Positions 35,460 through 47,390 are shown, counted from the stretch's first letter. The stretch is 64,000 nt of DNA from Hofstenia miamia (GCA_004352715.1 SCFE01000017.1:133565-197564); one strand, 5' to 3'. Notes: a model not told the origin generated them from the letters alone. A program made the numbers and translations.

Positions 35460-36054
35460 TATGAAGACGTAAGTTAAGGAATTTAAGTCTAAATTATTTG
35501 CTGATAATGAAAATATTCTCAAGGATTTTGAAATGGAGCATTATGAATTAATATACAGTAATGTTAACAATTATGGCAAGTACAAAGAAATAATTATGAA
35601 GGTTTCAGCAAAATTGAAATTTATGCTGATTGGAAAAAAATAAAGCTTGGCTTTGAAATTGTTCGCACTTTTGATCATTATTATGTCAGAAAATGTAGTA
35701 ATTGTGGCGAATTTGGTCATTCCACAAAGGTATGTTCAATGAATGCATCTAGCTGTATGTACTGCATGGATAATCACAACTACAAGAATGGTCCAGTTAA
35801 AAATTTTAAGGAAATGCATCAACTGCAAAAATTCAAATATATTTAAGAAATCATATAATAACCATAATACATTTAGCAAAGAGTGTGCTATTTATTAAAA
35901 ATCAAATGCAGTTAACTATTTTGAGGACTAATCTTGAATTATAATAAAATTGCATATGAAAATATTACGCCCTGCAACAAAGTAAATGAAAAATTGTAAC
36001 TAAGCAAAATAAATTAAATTTAGTAAGTACCAATTTCCAGAGTATTATGAATAA
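35460..36054 (+). pseudogene. LINE ORF1 (zinc-knuckle, gag-like) and start of ORF2
   Basis: Encodes a nucleic-acid-binding ORF1 protein end: IKLGFEIVRTFDHYYVRKC, then a perfect CCHC knuckle CSNCGEFGHSTKVC (about 35694-35735), a defective CMYC...H segment, and in another frame CINC...HNTFSKEC. This series of knuckles is typical of Jockey/CR1-type ORF1. The last codons before 36055 (NLVSTNFQSIMN) look like the opening of the APE endonuclease of ORF2, exactly where the LTR interrupts. Confidence 0.75.
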
Positions 36055-36543
36055 TGTAGCATAATCTAATAAAGAAAAAGAAAAGAAGAAACCAAGATTG
36101 AAAAACAATTTAGTTGATTACATTACATTGTACTTTATTAGATTAGCTTAGCACCAAGTCATGTTATTTGAATATTTTGTAAAGCAAGTATTTGCCACTT
36201 CACTTTTTGACAAATCACATGTGGACAATTTAGCTCCACGTCGATTTTAGCTTACCACCATATTAATGCAGAACTTTTCTATGTAGGCAGAATAAAATGG
36301 TGACAGGTGGAAAATAAACTCATTAGCAGTTTACATATCTTTAGTTTTGGTTTGATTATCTATCTAAAATGTGCAGCTAAGCATTTTATGCATGTAATAA
36401 TCTCGAGGCTGTTGCGAGGGAATTAGTTATTTGTTGCCTTGATCAAAATCATGTATTTAGGTTACGACTAGGTATAAGGGTTTTTTACATCATGCTTAGC
36501 TGGCTGCTGATCTTGCGTTGTCACATATAGTAACAAACTCGCA
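36055..36543 (+). mobile_element. Solo LTR (489 bp)
   Basis: Starts TGTAGCATAATC and ends AACAAACTCGCA, giving TG...CA ends. It aligns over its whole length with the LTR at 48162-48712, except for a segment of roughly 65-70 bp lacking here after GGTGACAGGT. There is no polypurine tract or retrotransposon sequence upstream; it sits inside LINE sequence, hence a solo LTR. The left flank is ATAA (36051-36054). The right flank is hidden by a single N at 36544, but the LTR at 48712 is followed by ATAA. Confidence 0.8.
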
Positions 36544-36544
36544 N

Positions 36545-37557
36545 AAACGATTTATTAGTCAATGTCTCTGGTACAAATGAAATAAATACTTTTTCAATAC
36601 GTTTTTCTCGTCGAATTAAAGAATAAAATATTTGCAAGTAGAAATTTTTATATAAAACGTTTCAAAATTGTTGTTTTGTGATTAGTGTCGTAAATTGGTT
36701 ATATATATATATAAAACATTTAAGCTTACATTTTGTCTGAAGTTTTTCCTTTCTTTGAGTTTACACAGTCTATGGTTTTTCCACAGTAGTGACTTACATT
36801 TCTTTTCCAACATTTGTCCACATTTGTGACTTACATTTCTTTTCCAATGTTTTTCCATGTTTGTGTTGGATATCTTCTTTTCCTTTTTGTGATTTGTTTT
36901 TACATTTTCGAACAAAATTACTTGCCTTTGGGATATTTTCTTTTCCTTTCTGTGATTTTTTTGCCTTTTCAAACAAAATTACATGCCTTTGGGATATTTT
37001 CTTTTCCTTTTTGTGATTTGTTTTGCCTTTTGGCACAATAATATCTTTAAATAGTTATAAATTATAAGCATTAGGAATTTACCACATGTTTCTTAAATTG
37101 AGTTTTTAAAGGAATATAAAAATTGTTGCTAACATTATTACTAAGATGTGCATTTATGTGTTGGTCTACAAAGTTGAAAATGAAACTCCAAATTTCTAAA
37201 CTAAAAACAAAGAGAGATTACAAAGTATTCTGTCACAAAAAAATTTTGCTGAAAATTGCTTTTGCAATTTCAGCAAAAAGGTTTTGCATACATGTGTAAA
37301 AATTGATTGAGTTGTGCTAATTGATAAGTCATAACTCGCAAATAATTCATGAATAATGAGGCGGTATGGCTAAAATGTGAATATTCATATAATACACAGT
37401 CAAACTATAAAAAATTTAAAGTATACTTTTGTAGTTTTAGACCATTGAAAAGACTAATATATTGAAATAATCATATATTTTTTGTTAATGAACTTGTTAT
37501 GTACACTAAATAATAGCAGCAATATTAAATTTCATAAATTCTTGTTATTACCCAGAA
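36545..37557. repeat. Duplicated block C, copy 1
   Basis: Nearly identical to 53395-54408 (offset about 16,850; few substitutions, single-base indels). It begins right after the single N at 36544 and diverges from the other copy after ACCCAGAA. It contains a 61-bp minisatellite and no supported gene. Confidence 0.95.
36785..37030. repeat. 61-bp minisatellite (CTTTTCC/GGGATATTTTC units)
   Basis: GGATATTTTCTTTTCCTTT recurs at 36931 and 36992 (61 bp apart), with more diverged units to the left (ACTTACATTTCTTTTCCAA at 36792 and 36830). A 61-bp period is not a multiple of three, which argues against the lysine-rich minus-strand frames being a protein. Confidence 0.8.
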
Positions 37558-37623
37558 ATTGTTTTATATTTAACAAAACTTATATTGTATGTATATATAC
37601 AAAAGGTATTTTTAATCCATATA

Positions 37624-38523
37624 TAGAGGAGAGTTGGGTGCATTGGGACATGGGGCACAGTGGGACAGTTAACTTTTTTTAAAGCTAATTGGCAACATCT
37701 TGCCAGTGACGTCATAAGAATGTTTGTATGCTTTATCTAAATAAACTGTGTTATTTTCATGAGAATTGCCTAAGCGGTTTGATGTACAATTCAAATTATC
37801 TGTTTTTTTGACTCTACTAGTAATTTTTTTTACAGCAAAGAGTTTTTCTTCTAGCAATTTACTTTAAGTAACAAACTTTTGAATTAATTCTACATAAAAT
37901 ACTAACATGCATGTTATTATTATTTAATATATTTTATTTAATAAAATTTCCATAGTTAACCACGTGTAATTGGTTTTTCTAGAATATTGCTGTTTGGGCA
38001 CAGTGGGACACCTTGATTTGGGAGCACTGGGACAGTGTCCTAATCCGCCCCAAATATTTTCTGGTAAAGAAGGCTGTTTAAAATTCGTTAAATTTTATTT
38101 CTTTGTGTTCTATATGATTAATAGTAATTAAGTCTTGATCACAGATACCCTGATAAAACAGCAACTAATAAATGATATTAACAGCAGAAAAACAATAAAA
38201 AACATCATTAAAGAGGCAGAAGCAAAAAGAACCAGAAATTGATACCAGTTCTGAAGAAGATTTAGCTGAATCTCTCACAATTGATGATTTGGAAGTCAGA
38301 TAAGAAGAATTTTCTACAAACGAAGATTTGACTGTAGAAGTAGGCAATTTCATAGTGGTTGCATACAAATCATAATTTATCATATTCGTAAATTATTTTA
38401 TGCTTATCATATTTGGTCAGAAGGAGTCTTTGTTGATGGAAAATATAAATTATATGACATTTGCCATTAATTAATAATAGTCAAAAATATAAAATTTATC
38501 CCAGTGCACCCCACTCTTCCCTA
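37624..38523. mobile_element. 900-bp TIR DNA transposon, unclassified
   Basis: The terminal inverted repeats are 25 bp and 21 of 25 identical (left core GTTGGGTGCATTGGGA, right on the minus strand GTGGGGTGCACTGGGA). The element is flanked on both sides by CATATA (37618-37623 and 38524-38529). GGGCACAGTGGGACA-type motifs recur inside near both flanks (37653, 37998). On the plus strand at about 38205-38370 a frame with stops encodes an acidic segment (TSSEEDLAESLTIDD) and VEVGNFIVVAY. This resembles the acidic tail and VGDFVxV end seen in some DDE transposases; that likeness is weak. It is probably a decayed or non-autonomous copy. Confidence 0.8.
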
Positions 38524-38529
38524 CATATA

Positions 38530-39284
38530 GCTTTCTTAAACATCTAATAAAAGTCTTAACATAAGCGTCTTTACAAATTTTTCCACTTATTTTTAAAAAT
38601 AATTGACTTCACTTGAATGAAATAAACCTTTTTGAAATTGATGTACTAGTTTGAGAGAATAAAAAAGTAACTTTTGATCATCATTTTGTATTAATGATGG
38701 AACTTGTGCTTGTATATAAATTTCATTTATAAAATTTTGCGTTAAATCATTTATCACGTTTATTCATTTTTATTAATATAAAAATGTTTCTCTACAAAGC
38801 TCGTCGCTACATTCATGCATAACTTTCATTTATAAGCTTTTTTGTTTAATGTGTTTATTGAAGTTTATTCTATATATTGTGTAATCTTTTCAATAAATAG
38901 TAAAGTTCATCTTTCAACTACATAATGTAATTTGTAGAATGCCTTAAATGGGTATTATTCGCGATATTAAATAAAACACATATAAACAAAACCATTCATT
39001 AATGTTTCAAAATACAGAAACAAAATCTCAATATACAATAAATAATAGTCAAATTTAAGTGTGTGTACGTTTTTCTTTCTCGGTTTCGAATGTTTATACT
39101 AATATTGTCATAAAATTAGCATTTTGTTCATTGCCTATGACGAAAAGATGTCTTCATTTTGACACATTGTTCTGTTTTTACAACGATTCAAGTGGTGACG
39201 GTTGACTTTATTCAACAATGTAAGTCATTTCTGCATATTAATAAGTTAATATTACAAATTTTGTTTCTTGTGATTACGAATTAC
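38530..39284. other. Non-coding stretch
   Basis: AT-rich, no gene or element recognised. Confidence 0.4.
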
Positions 39285-40284
39285 NNNNNNNNNNNNNNNN
39301 NNNNNNNNNNNNNNNNNNNNNNNNNNNNNNNNNNNNNNNNNNNNNNNNNNNNNNNNNNNNNNNNNNNNNNNNNNNNNNNNNNNNNNNNNNNNNNNNNNNN
39401 NNNNNNNNNNNNNNNNNNNNNNNNNNNNNNNNNNNNNNNNNNNNNNNNNNNNNNNNNNNNNNNNNNNNNNNNNNNNNNNNNNNNNNNNNNNNNNNNNNNN
39501 NNNNNNNNNNNNNNNNNNNNNNNNNNNNNNNNNNNNNNNNNNNNNNNNNNNNNNNNNNNNNNNNNNNNNNNNNNNNNNNNNNNNNNNNNNNNNNNNNNNN
39601 NNNNNNNNNNNNNNNNNNNNNNNNNNNNNNNNNNNNNNNNNNNNNNNNNNNNNNNNNNNNNNNNNNNNNNNNNNNNNNNNNNNNNNNNNNNNNNNNNNNN
39701 NNNNNNNNNNNNNNNNNNNNNNNNNNNNNNNNNNNNNNNNNNNNNNNNNNNNNNNNNNNNNNNNNNNNNNNNNNNNNNNNNNNNNNNNNNNNNNNNNNNN
39801 NNNNNNNNNNNNNNNNNNNNNNNNNNNNNNNNNNNNNNNNNNNNNNNNNNNNNNNNNNNNNNNNNNNNNNNNNNNNNNNNNNNNNNNNNNNNNNNNNNNN
39901 NNNNNNNNNNNNNNNNNNNNNNNNNNNNNNNNNNNNNNNNNNNNNNNNNNNNNNNNNNNNNNNNNNNNNNNNNNNNNNNNNNNNNNNNNNNNNNNNNNNN
40001 NNNNNNNNNNNNNNNNNNNNNNNNNNNNNNNNNNNNNNNNNNNNNNNNNNNNNNNNNNNNNNNNNNNNNNNNNNNNNNNNNNNNNNNNNNNNNNNNNNNN
40101 NNNNNNNNNNNNNNNNNNNNNNNNNNNNNNNNNNNNNNNNNNNNNNNNNNNNNNNNNNNNNNNNNNNNNNNNNNNNNNNNNNNNNNNNNNNNNNNNNNNN
40201 NNNNNNNNNNNNNNNNNNNNNNNNNNNNNNNNNNNNNNNNNNNNNNNNNNNNNNNNNNNNNNNNNNNNNNNNNNNNNNNNNNNN
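39285..40284. other. Assembly gap (1,000 N)
   Basis: Exactly 1,000 N, a placeholder. By comparison with the second copy, the sequence just left of 40285 should resemble 48713-48945. Confidence 1.
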
Positions 40285-40782
40285 AGTTACATTTTAAATG
40301 TAGGTAGGAAGCTGTTATATATAAATTAATAAAATAGTATTTTTATTTGCATCTAGTGTCTTGGCATGTTTAAATATTAATTACATTGTTTAAATACACA
40401 GCATTGAGAATGAGATAGTAAGTCGAATTGCGCTCCTTCTTTATTATCACCTAGTTAGGGTTCACATAATAAATTCAGTTTTGAGGATGAGCTGAGTTGC
40501 TGGAACTGGACTACCTGACATGGTGGATGGCTTCTTGGTTATCAGATACCGCTTCAGACAGTGTGCCCATCACGAACTGGAGTCTCTCTCATATCATTAC
40601 CTAAGCAATGTTGATTACTTGCTATGCTTATAATCATATGGATTCTAAATGTAGTTTGGTCTAGATTAAGGTGTACATGAGACAACAAATGTTCAAACAG
40701 TTAGACATTACCCTGCTTGGAAGAATCTGTTGTTTGTGGTTACTAAATACATCTAAGTTAACGCACATCTCAGCTTGGTTGA

Positions 40783-42590
40783 TGATTCTACAATAAAGTT
40801 GATAAATTTTATGATCTAATTCAGAATTTTGATGACAGTACAATCATTGGCATATGGAACCTTGGTTAAAATCTTATGACTACTTAAAAAAGTTTAAATG
40901 ACAAATTTTTGATCTTTTAAAGAGATAGAAGACAAACTTCAACATATAAAACCAGAGGTGGTGGTATTTTGCTAAATATACCAGGCAAATTCAAACCAAT
41001 ATAATCAGAGATGATATTTCTGAAGATGATTCTGAATTTGATAGCTTATGGGCTCCATTTAATATTTGCGGAGTATGTTATTTGATCAATTTAATTTATT
41101 GTAGTAAGAAACAATTATTTCGTGTTTTTTAAGAAAAATTTCACAAAGATATTTGCATTGCAAATTAACAACAAACTTAATTATTATTATGGGGATTATA
41201 ACCAAAGCTACTTGTGTGAAATTGAAAAAAAGAAAATTAACAATTTACTTGATATCTTTAATATGGAAATTCTAAATAAAAATACATCAACACATATCAA
41301 TTTTATTAAGTCTTCTTTGGATTGATTACATCATTACCAACATATCAACTATTAATACATATGAAGTTTTTGTTACAGATTTTTTCATCAGACCACTTGC
41401 TGACATTTACAATATTTAGCAATATAAAGACTTAAACAAATTCACGGATATATTACACTAAAAGAATTTATTCAAAGAAATACTTTAATAACCCTTATTT
41501 CTTGAAGGAATTTATGAACTTAAACTGGAATGATTATTCCTTTAGCACAACAGTAGATCAAAATGTGATGTTTATAATCGATAATTTATCAAGGATTTAT
41601 AATAAGCTTTGTCCATTTACAAAGATTCAAAAACTCAATATGAAGAATGGGTATCTAAAAAAATGAAAGAATGCCATTAGAAAAAAGCATAAGGCCTACG
41701 CAAAATTTTGTCAAAATAGAGCAAAAGCCAACTATAATCATTTATAAACATTAAGAAATAAGGCCTCAACAACATGCAATTTTGATCTAAAAGCTTTTTT
41801 ACAAAAATCTTTTAATGAAAGAAAATCTGTCAAACAAAAATAGTAATATATTTCGAATTTCTTAAATTTTAAAGCAGAAAATGAAATTCCTTATATAATA
41901 AATGATAATGGTGAATGTATCACAAATGACAAAAAAATGAAAGATTTGTGAAACAAGGAATGAATGACAACCTAAATACAAAGTTTAAACATTTCTATCA
42001 TAAACATCTCAATATTAGAAAAAATGATGATCCCTTTAAATCAAGATCTATTACCTTAGTAGAATTTTACAAAGAAACAATGGAAATTAATTGGAACAAA
42101 GCTAAAGGTCATTGTGGATTTCCTCTCTGGTTGTTGAAAGGTGCCATAGGTATTTTATTGAAAACTCTGTGTGATTTATTTAATCAATGTTTGGCATAAT
42201 CAAATTATCCTGATTATTTAAAAATTGCTAAAGTTACACTAATATATAAGAAAGGAAGAAAAGATTTTGAAGAAAATTACCGACTAGTTTCAGTTTTAAC
42301 AATAATTAATATAATATTTAAAAAATTATTATACAACCAAATTAACCTATGTGTTGAACAAAATGAATTAATATCAAAACATCAGTTTGGATTGTAAAAG
42401 GGTACCTTTACAAAGGATGCTTTACTTTATGCTATTGAAGACTGGAAATCAAAAATTAGATAGGTTTGAAAAAAAATATATAGAATCACTAGATATTACA
42501 AAGGCATTTAATTCAATAAACCATTCAATTTTATTGGAAAAGTTAAAGCAGATTTATAATTTTAGTGATTTATTAATAGTTATTTAATAG
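40783..42590 (+). pseudogene. LINE ORF2 (EN and partial RT), copy 1
   Basis: Broken endonuclease/RT ORF. Endonuclease: NKVDKFYDLIQNFDDSTIIG, a damaged ETWL (40850), TRGGGILLNIP (40955), GDYNQSYL (41192, matching GDFN), STHINF (41290) and SSDH (41387). Linker: KAYAKFCQNRAKANYN (41690). RT: KIAKVTLIYKKGRKDFEENYR (42225), HQFGL (42382), LDITKAFNSINHSILLEKL (42490, catalytic Asp kept). The sequence stops there; GVxQG and YADD are missing, and unrelated AT-rich repeat follows. Several stops and frameshifts; not functional. CR1/Jockey-like by motifs. Confidence 0.85.
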
Positions 42591-42879
42591 TTATTAAGTA
42601 ATACATACCAGTAGTAAAATCCGCGGCAATGATGTAATTGTGTACTTTGGCTGTCTATATATCTCTGACGTCATTGGAATATGTTCTGTTTTGTGTTGGC
42701 AAGCAATTTTGTTTGTAGTCTATTGCTTAAAATGTAACAATTTTTTATACCATTAAAATTCTATATGGAAAAAATTCACGTTTTTTGCATTATATTTTAT
42801 TGCTAAATTTCTTCAGTAAAAGTCATAATTAAATTTTGTTTGCAGTCTATTTTTAAATTGTAACCAATTTTTTTAGTTG

Positions 42880-43430
42880 CTTATTTTGCGGCCCAACTTA
42901 GTTTACATGTTTCATTTTACTTTACATATTTGCTTTTTGTTAATGTACATGACTTGCTTATTTATGTGGTCTAACTTAGTTTACATGCTTTATTTTACTT
43001 TACACACTTGCTTTTTGTTAATTGACGTGACTTGCTTATTTATGTGGTCTAACTTAATTTACATGTTTTATTTTATTTTACTTGTTTTTTATTAACATAC
43101 ATGACATTTAAATACCACATTAATTTAGTTTACATGTTTTATTTTGTCATACTTGTTTTTTTAACATACATGACATTGGAAATGCCACATTAATTTAGTT
43201 TACATGTTTACTTTNNNNNNNNNNNNNNNNNNNNNNNNNNNNNNNNNNNNNNNNNNNNNNNNNNNNNNNNNNNNNNNNNNNNNNNNNNNNNNNNNNNNNN
43301 NNNNNNNNNNNNNNNNNNNNNNNNNNNNNNNNNNNNNNNNNNNNNNNNNNNNNNNNNNNNNNNNNNNNNNNNNNNNNNNNNNNNNNNCCACATTAATTTA
43401 GTTTACATGTTTACTTTACTTCTTTTATTT
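42880..43430. repeat. TTTACATG minisatellite, copy 1
   Basis: Units of about 70-80 bp built on AGTTTACATGTTTTATTTTA, then CTTG, T run, TTAACATACATGAC. About five units are visible; 173 N (43215-43387) interrupt the array. The right end is the same phrase again (CCACATTAATTTAGTTTAC), so the gap is probably unresolved repeat. Confidence 0.85.
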
Positions 43431-44103
43431 GGTAAAACTTAATAACAAATGTCTAATTCAGAAAGATAATAATACTCATTAAAAGTGTAATGCTTTATTT
43501 CGGTAATGAAACAAATTAATTTTTCATAAAAAACCAAAAACTAGTTTATGCAAAAAACTCACAATTTCTAATATTTAAAAAACGTATGTGGTAAAACCCA
43601 CATTTGTGTTTAAGACAATACAAAAGTATAATTTGCTTATAATGACCATATATATCGCACTATTAAATTTGCCTATTGTGTTTATTATCATTGATGTTGA
43701 GGGAATGCTGTAGGAAACAAACGCAATGTGTATTTGCACGTTATGAATATCACATGGTAGTATCTAAATTAATGATTAATAAACAAGTCAAATGAAGTGA
43801 TAGATCAAAGTATGAAACACATGACAATTAAAAGTTTAAACAAATTCAATTGAAAATGTTTATTAAGAATTAAAAAACGTTTCTATTTATGATAAAGTAT
43901 ATAATTAATTTAAAATTGGACAGCAAATTCCCAGCAATTCATTAAAATAAAATTTATTACATTTAAAAGAAATATCTATAAAACTAACTAGAGATAATAT
44001 TGCAAAAAAGCGTTAAGAATCAAAACAATATCTGAGATTTAATTATAAAAATAGCTTAACAAAAAGTTTGAAATCTTTCAGGGTAGTTCTTTCATCAATT
44101 TGA

Positions 44104-44390
44104 AATTCCATTATACCAGCTGAGTATATTCATATGTGTAGAAAGTTGCATGCTTTCAAAGGCAATGTCAACATTACGTGGTTTTTCTATATCCCATTGT
44201 TTAAATGTCAAAATGTAACAAATTATAAAAATGATACAACCATGTAAAATTCCATTATGCTGCTGTGTGTACAAATTTGCACTTCTTAACAGACAATGTT
44301 AACATTGCGTAATTTTTAATCAATATCCTACTGTTCAAATGTCAAAATGTATCCAATCGTAAAGATTGTTATCTATCAAACATGAAATCC
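44104..44390. repeat. Two diverged tandem units of about 140 bp
   Basis: Both units start AATTCCATTAT. They share GACAATGT.AACATT.CGT, then TTTAAATGTCAAAATGTA or TTCAAATGTCAAAATGTA, then an ACCATG/AACATG end. Identity looks roughly 65-70%. The same unit pair occurs in inverted orientation at 52737-53000. Confidence 0.7.
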
Positions 44391-44492
44391 AAATCACTTT
44401 AAAAATTATCAAGATTACTTAAAACATTTTCAAATCATACGATACTAGAATTCTTTTAATATACAAAAAATTACTTTGCACAAGTTGGAAAA

Positions 44493-45492
44493 NNNNNNNN
44501 NNNNNNNNNNNNNNNNNNNNNNNNNNNNNNNNNNNNNNNNNNNNNNNNNNNNNNNNNNNNNNNNNNNNNNNNNNNNNNNNNNNNNNNNNNNNNNNNNNNN
44601 NNNNNNNNNNNNNNNNNNNNNNNNNNNNNNNNNNNNNNNNNNNNNNNNNNNNNNNNNNNNNNNNNNNNNNNNNNNNNNNNNNNNNNNNNNNNNNNNNNNN
44701 NNNNNNNNNNNNNNNNNNNNNNNNNNNNNNNNNNNNNNNNNNNNNNNNNNNNNNNNNNNNNNNNNNNNNNNNNNNNNNNNNNNNNNNNNNNNNNNNNNNN
44801 NNNNNNNNNNNNNNNNNNNNNNNNNNNNNNNNNNNNNNNNNNNNNNNNNNNNNNNNNNNNNNNNNNNNNNNNNNNNNNNNNNNNNNNNNNNNNNNNNNNN
44901 NNNNNNNNNNNNNNNNNNNNNNNNNNNNNNNNNNNNNNNNNNNNNNNNNNNNNNNNNNNNNNNNNNNNNNNNNNNNNNNNNNNNNNNNNNNNNNNNNNNN
45001 NNNNNNNNNNNNNNNNNNNNNNNNNNNNNNNNNNNNNNNNNNNNNNNNNNNNNNNNNNNNNNNNNNNNNNNNNNNNNNNNNNNNNNNNNNNNNNNNNNNN
45101 NNNNNNNNNNNNNNNNNNNNNNNNNNNNNNNNNNNNNNNNNNNNNNNNNNNNNNNNNNNNNNNNNNNNNNNNNNNNNNNNNNNNNNNNNNNNNNNNNNNN
45201 NNNNNNNNNNNNNNNNNNNNNNNNNNNNNNNNNNNNNNNNNNNNNNNNNNNNNNNNNNNNNNNNNNNNNNNNNNNNNNNNNNNNNNNNNNNNNNNNNNNN
45301 NNNNNNNNNNNNNNNNNNNNNNNNNNNNNNNNNNNNNNNNNNNNNNNNNNNNNNNNNNNNNNNNNNNNNNNNNNNNNNNNNNNNNNNNNNNNNNNNNNNN
45401 NNNNNNNNNNNNNNNNNNNNNNNNNNNNNNNNNNNNNNNNNNNNNNNNNNNNNNNNNNNNNNNNNNNNNNNNNNNNNNNNNNNNNNNNNNNN
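44493..45492. other. Assembly gap (1,000 N)
   Basis: Placeholder gap. The second copy shows that 44492 should continue with sequence like 53306-53394. Confidence 1.
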
Positions 45493-45959
45493 ATCAACAA
45501 AATGGAAAAAACATGAAAAGAATTTCAATGCCTTCAAATATCTGTGCAATTAAAAAAGGAAAAGGAAAAATTCTAATACTAAATGCTATGAACAGGAATG
45601 CCAACATAAATCAAATGAGAGTAAAAATCTATAGGAAATGCATTAAATCTAGTATCAGGATGATATGGAAACCAATGGAAGACAATGGAGTTAGTAATCC
45701 ACAATGCCAACTAGAAGGGCGCATGGATGAAAGCACAAGAAACCATTGGGGATAATAATCTGCAATGTCAACTAAAGGGCATGCAGATGAAAGCCAAAAT
45801 GAAGCAAGAATACCAGAAATAAAAGAAGAGGATTATGAACACTAAGAGTGAGAGAGAGGAACTATGAAAACTACTAAGAAAACACAGCAGAATCTTTAAC
45901 TTTGGTGAAATAAGCATTGGACATGCCATTGGTGAAATGTTATTAAGAGACAATGAAGG

Positions 45960-46617
45960 ATATCAATATCTACAGTGATGGAAGATAATTTCATGAAATA
46001 TGCTAAGATGATTCCCATGAAGAATACAACCACTGAAGAAACAGCAAATATTATACTCAAAAGTGGATACTAAAAATAGGTTAACTGGAAACAATAATTA
46101 CAGATAAGTGACCTCCATTTGAGAGTGCATTGTTTAAAGAACTCACCAAATTTATTGAAATTGGGAGTGAGCAGAGAACAGCATATCATCCACAGGCTAA
46201 CAGAGTGGTAGAAAAATTAAATCAAATGTTGATAAAATTAAAAAGAGTGGCCACATCCAGGATACGTGGAAACAAATGGAGAGAAGTCATAAAAATGGTC
46301 AAATACTATTATAATAAGTCAGTGCATTCAATGACTAAGGTAACCCCATTCAAAGCAATGTATGGAAGAGAGGAGGCAACACCATTGTCAATGCAGTTTT
46401 TGAATTACTCTCAAGAGCTGGACAATCAGGCCATGAAACAACTCAAACAGCAGATAATGGCAATTCACAAAGCTAGGTGTCATAATATAAAAAAGTCAGC
46501 AACAAGACAACAGTGTAATTACAATAAAAAAATATATGGACATGCACACAAAATAGGCAATAAAGTCTATGTGTTTACACCTATTAAGGTAAATGACATT
46601 AATCAGGTATGAAAATT
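45960..46617 (+). pseudogene. Integrase (DD35E) of the LTR element
   Basis: Retroviral-type integrase core of Ty3/gypsy kind, which would join the cDNA copy to host DNA. It reads VMEDNFMKYAKMIPMKNTTTEETANII (first Asp region, about 45975). After two stops comes TIITDK, stop, PPFESALFKELTKF (second Asp, about 46100). Then EQRTAYHPQANRVVEKLNQ follows, with the catalytic Glu 35 residues after the Asp. The frame from 46130 is intact to 46610 and includes YNKSVHSMTKVTPFKAMYGR and the post-core KIGNKVYVFTPIKV. Nonsense codons at 46066-46110 break the catalytic half. Confidence 0.9.
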
Positions 46618-46626
46618 TAAAACTAT

Positions 46627-47067
46627 ATGGTACTAAATAATAACAAGTATATATTAAATAATGATAAGATATTGAAATTTGAAAAGAGTGATCACGACAT
46701 TGAGGGAGAAACTCTAGATGAGAATACAGAATTTAAATTGATACATAATAGTGGAGAAAATATGTATGAAATGGATGAACTGGACAGCCTCTTCAAAGAT
46801 GAATTCAAGGAGGAGTTTCAACATGTTATCCAAGATGATGAAATACAACCAAGAGTAATGCCTAGAAGGGCAGCAAAAAATAATGTAAACTATATCCCTG
46901 AAACATGGGCTTTAAATTTAATAGCTCAGTTTAGGAATATTGAAAATGAAAAGGCAATCACCCAAAAGAGGAGTGTACAATCAGATGCAATGCCAATTGA
47001 AACCATGGAAAAGAGTGAGATGAGCACAACAAGCAGGGAGCAGGGAGAGGGACTGAGAGAACATTAG
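46627..47067 (+). CDS. Post-integrase ORF of the LTR element
   Basis: 146 codons in one open frame directly after the integrase, with only a stop between. It is acidic and low in hydrophobic residues (DELDSLFKDEFKEEFQ), then MPRRAAKNNVNYIPETW. No family recognised and no chromodomain seen. It may be the integrase C-terminal extension or a linker to the next ORF. Confidence 0.5.
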   Translation: MVLNNNKYILNNDKILKFEKSDHDIEGETLDENTEFKLIHNSGENMYEMDELDSLFKDEFKEEFQHVIQDDEIQPRVMPRRAAKNNVNYIPETWALNLIAQFRNIENEKAITQKRSVQSDAMPIETMEKSEMSTTSREQGEGLREH

Positions 47068-47104
47068 TCAGAGGGAGGAACTGAAAGAACTACTTAGTAG
47101 TTGT

Positions 47105-47390
47105 CTCCACCAACTAAAGGGCATGGTGACCAATGGTAGCAGAGCAGCCACAATGCTTAGTAGTCCTCAACATCAACTAAAGGGTAGAGTAACAAATGGC
47201 GTCAAAACTAACATAGTGAGTAGTCAGCACCACCAACTAAAGGGCAAGCAAATGAAAAGTACTCAAAGACGAAGTCCCAACTTTCCTTCAAGTACTCCAC
47301 ACCACCAACTAAAGGGCAAGTCGAGGAATGAGTATCCAGGGGAAGATGTAAGTTGTGGAAGAACTGTAGTAATATGAAAGCAACTAAAGG
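47105..47390 (+). repeat. Coding-phase HQLKG repeats
   Basis: The core CACCAACTAAAGGGCA recurs at 47108, 47171, 47231, 47303 and (as AAGCAACTAAAGGCT) 47378. Spacings are 63, 60, 72 and 75 bases, all multiples of three. In the frame that is open from 47123 to 47375 it encodes HQLKG(K/R/M) each time; a TGA just before the last unit closes that frame. Two related units with C in place of H (CQLEGR, CQLKGM) occur at 45705 and 45766, upstream of the integrase, 61 bases apart. Frame-true spacing suggests a repeated peptide of about 20-25 residues in a retroelement protein. Function unknown. Confidence 0.65.

Larger units (their letters stand above)
40285..44492. repeat. Duplicated block B, copy 1
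   Basis: Collinear with 48946-52520 and 53141-53305 at 1-3% difference by eye, apart from a roughly 600-bp RT segment absent from copy 2. It contains a LINE, a minisatellite and a diverged tandem pair, listed separately. Confidence 0.9.

Noticed and set aside
36682-37036. Overlapping lysine-rich minus-strand frames (and Phe/Ser-rich plus-strand frames), repeated at 53532-53891
   Set aside because: They arise from a 61-bp minisatellite; the period is not a multiple of three, so units are read in different frames.
40661-40843. 60-codon minus-strand frame, identical at 49322-49504
   Set aside because: It is preserved only because the block is duplicated; the plus strand there is the LINE leader region.
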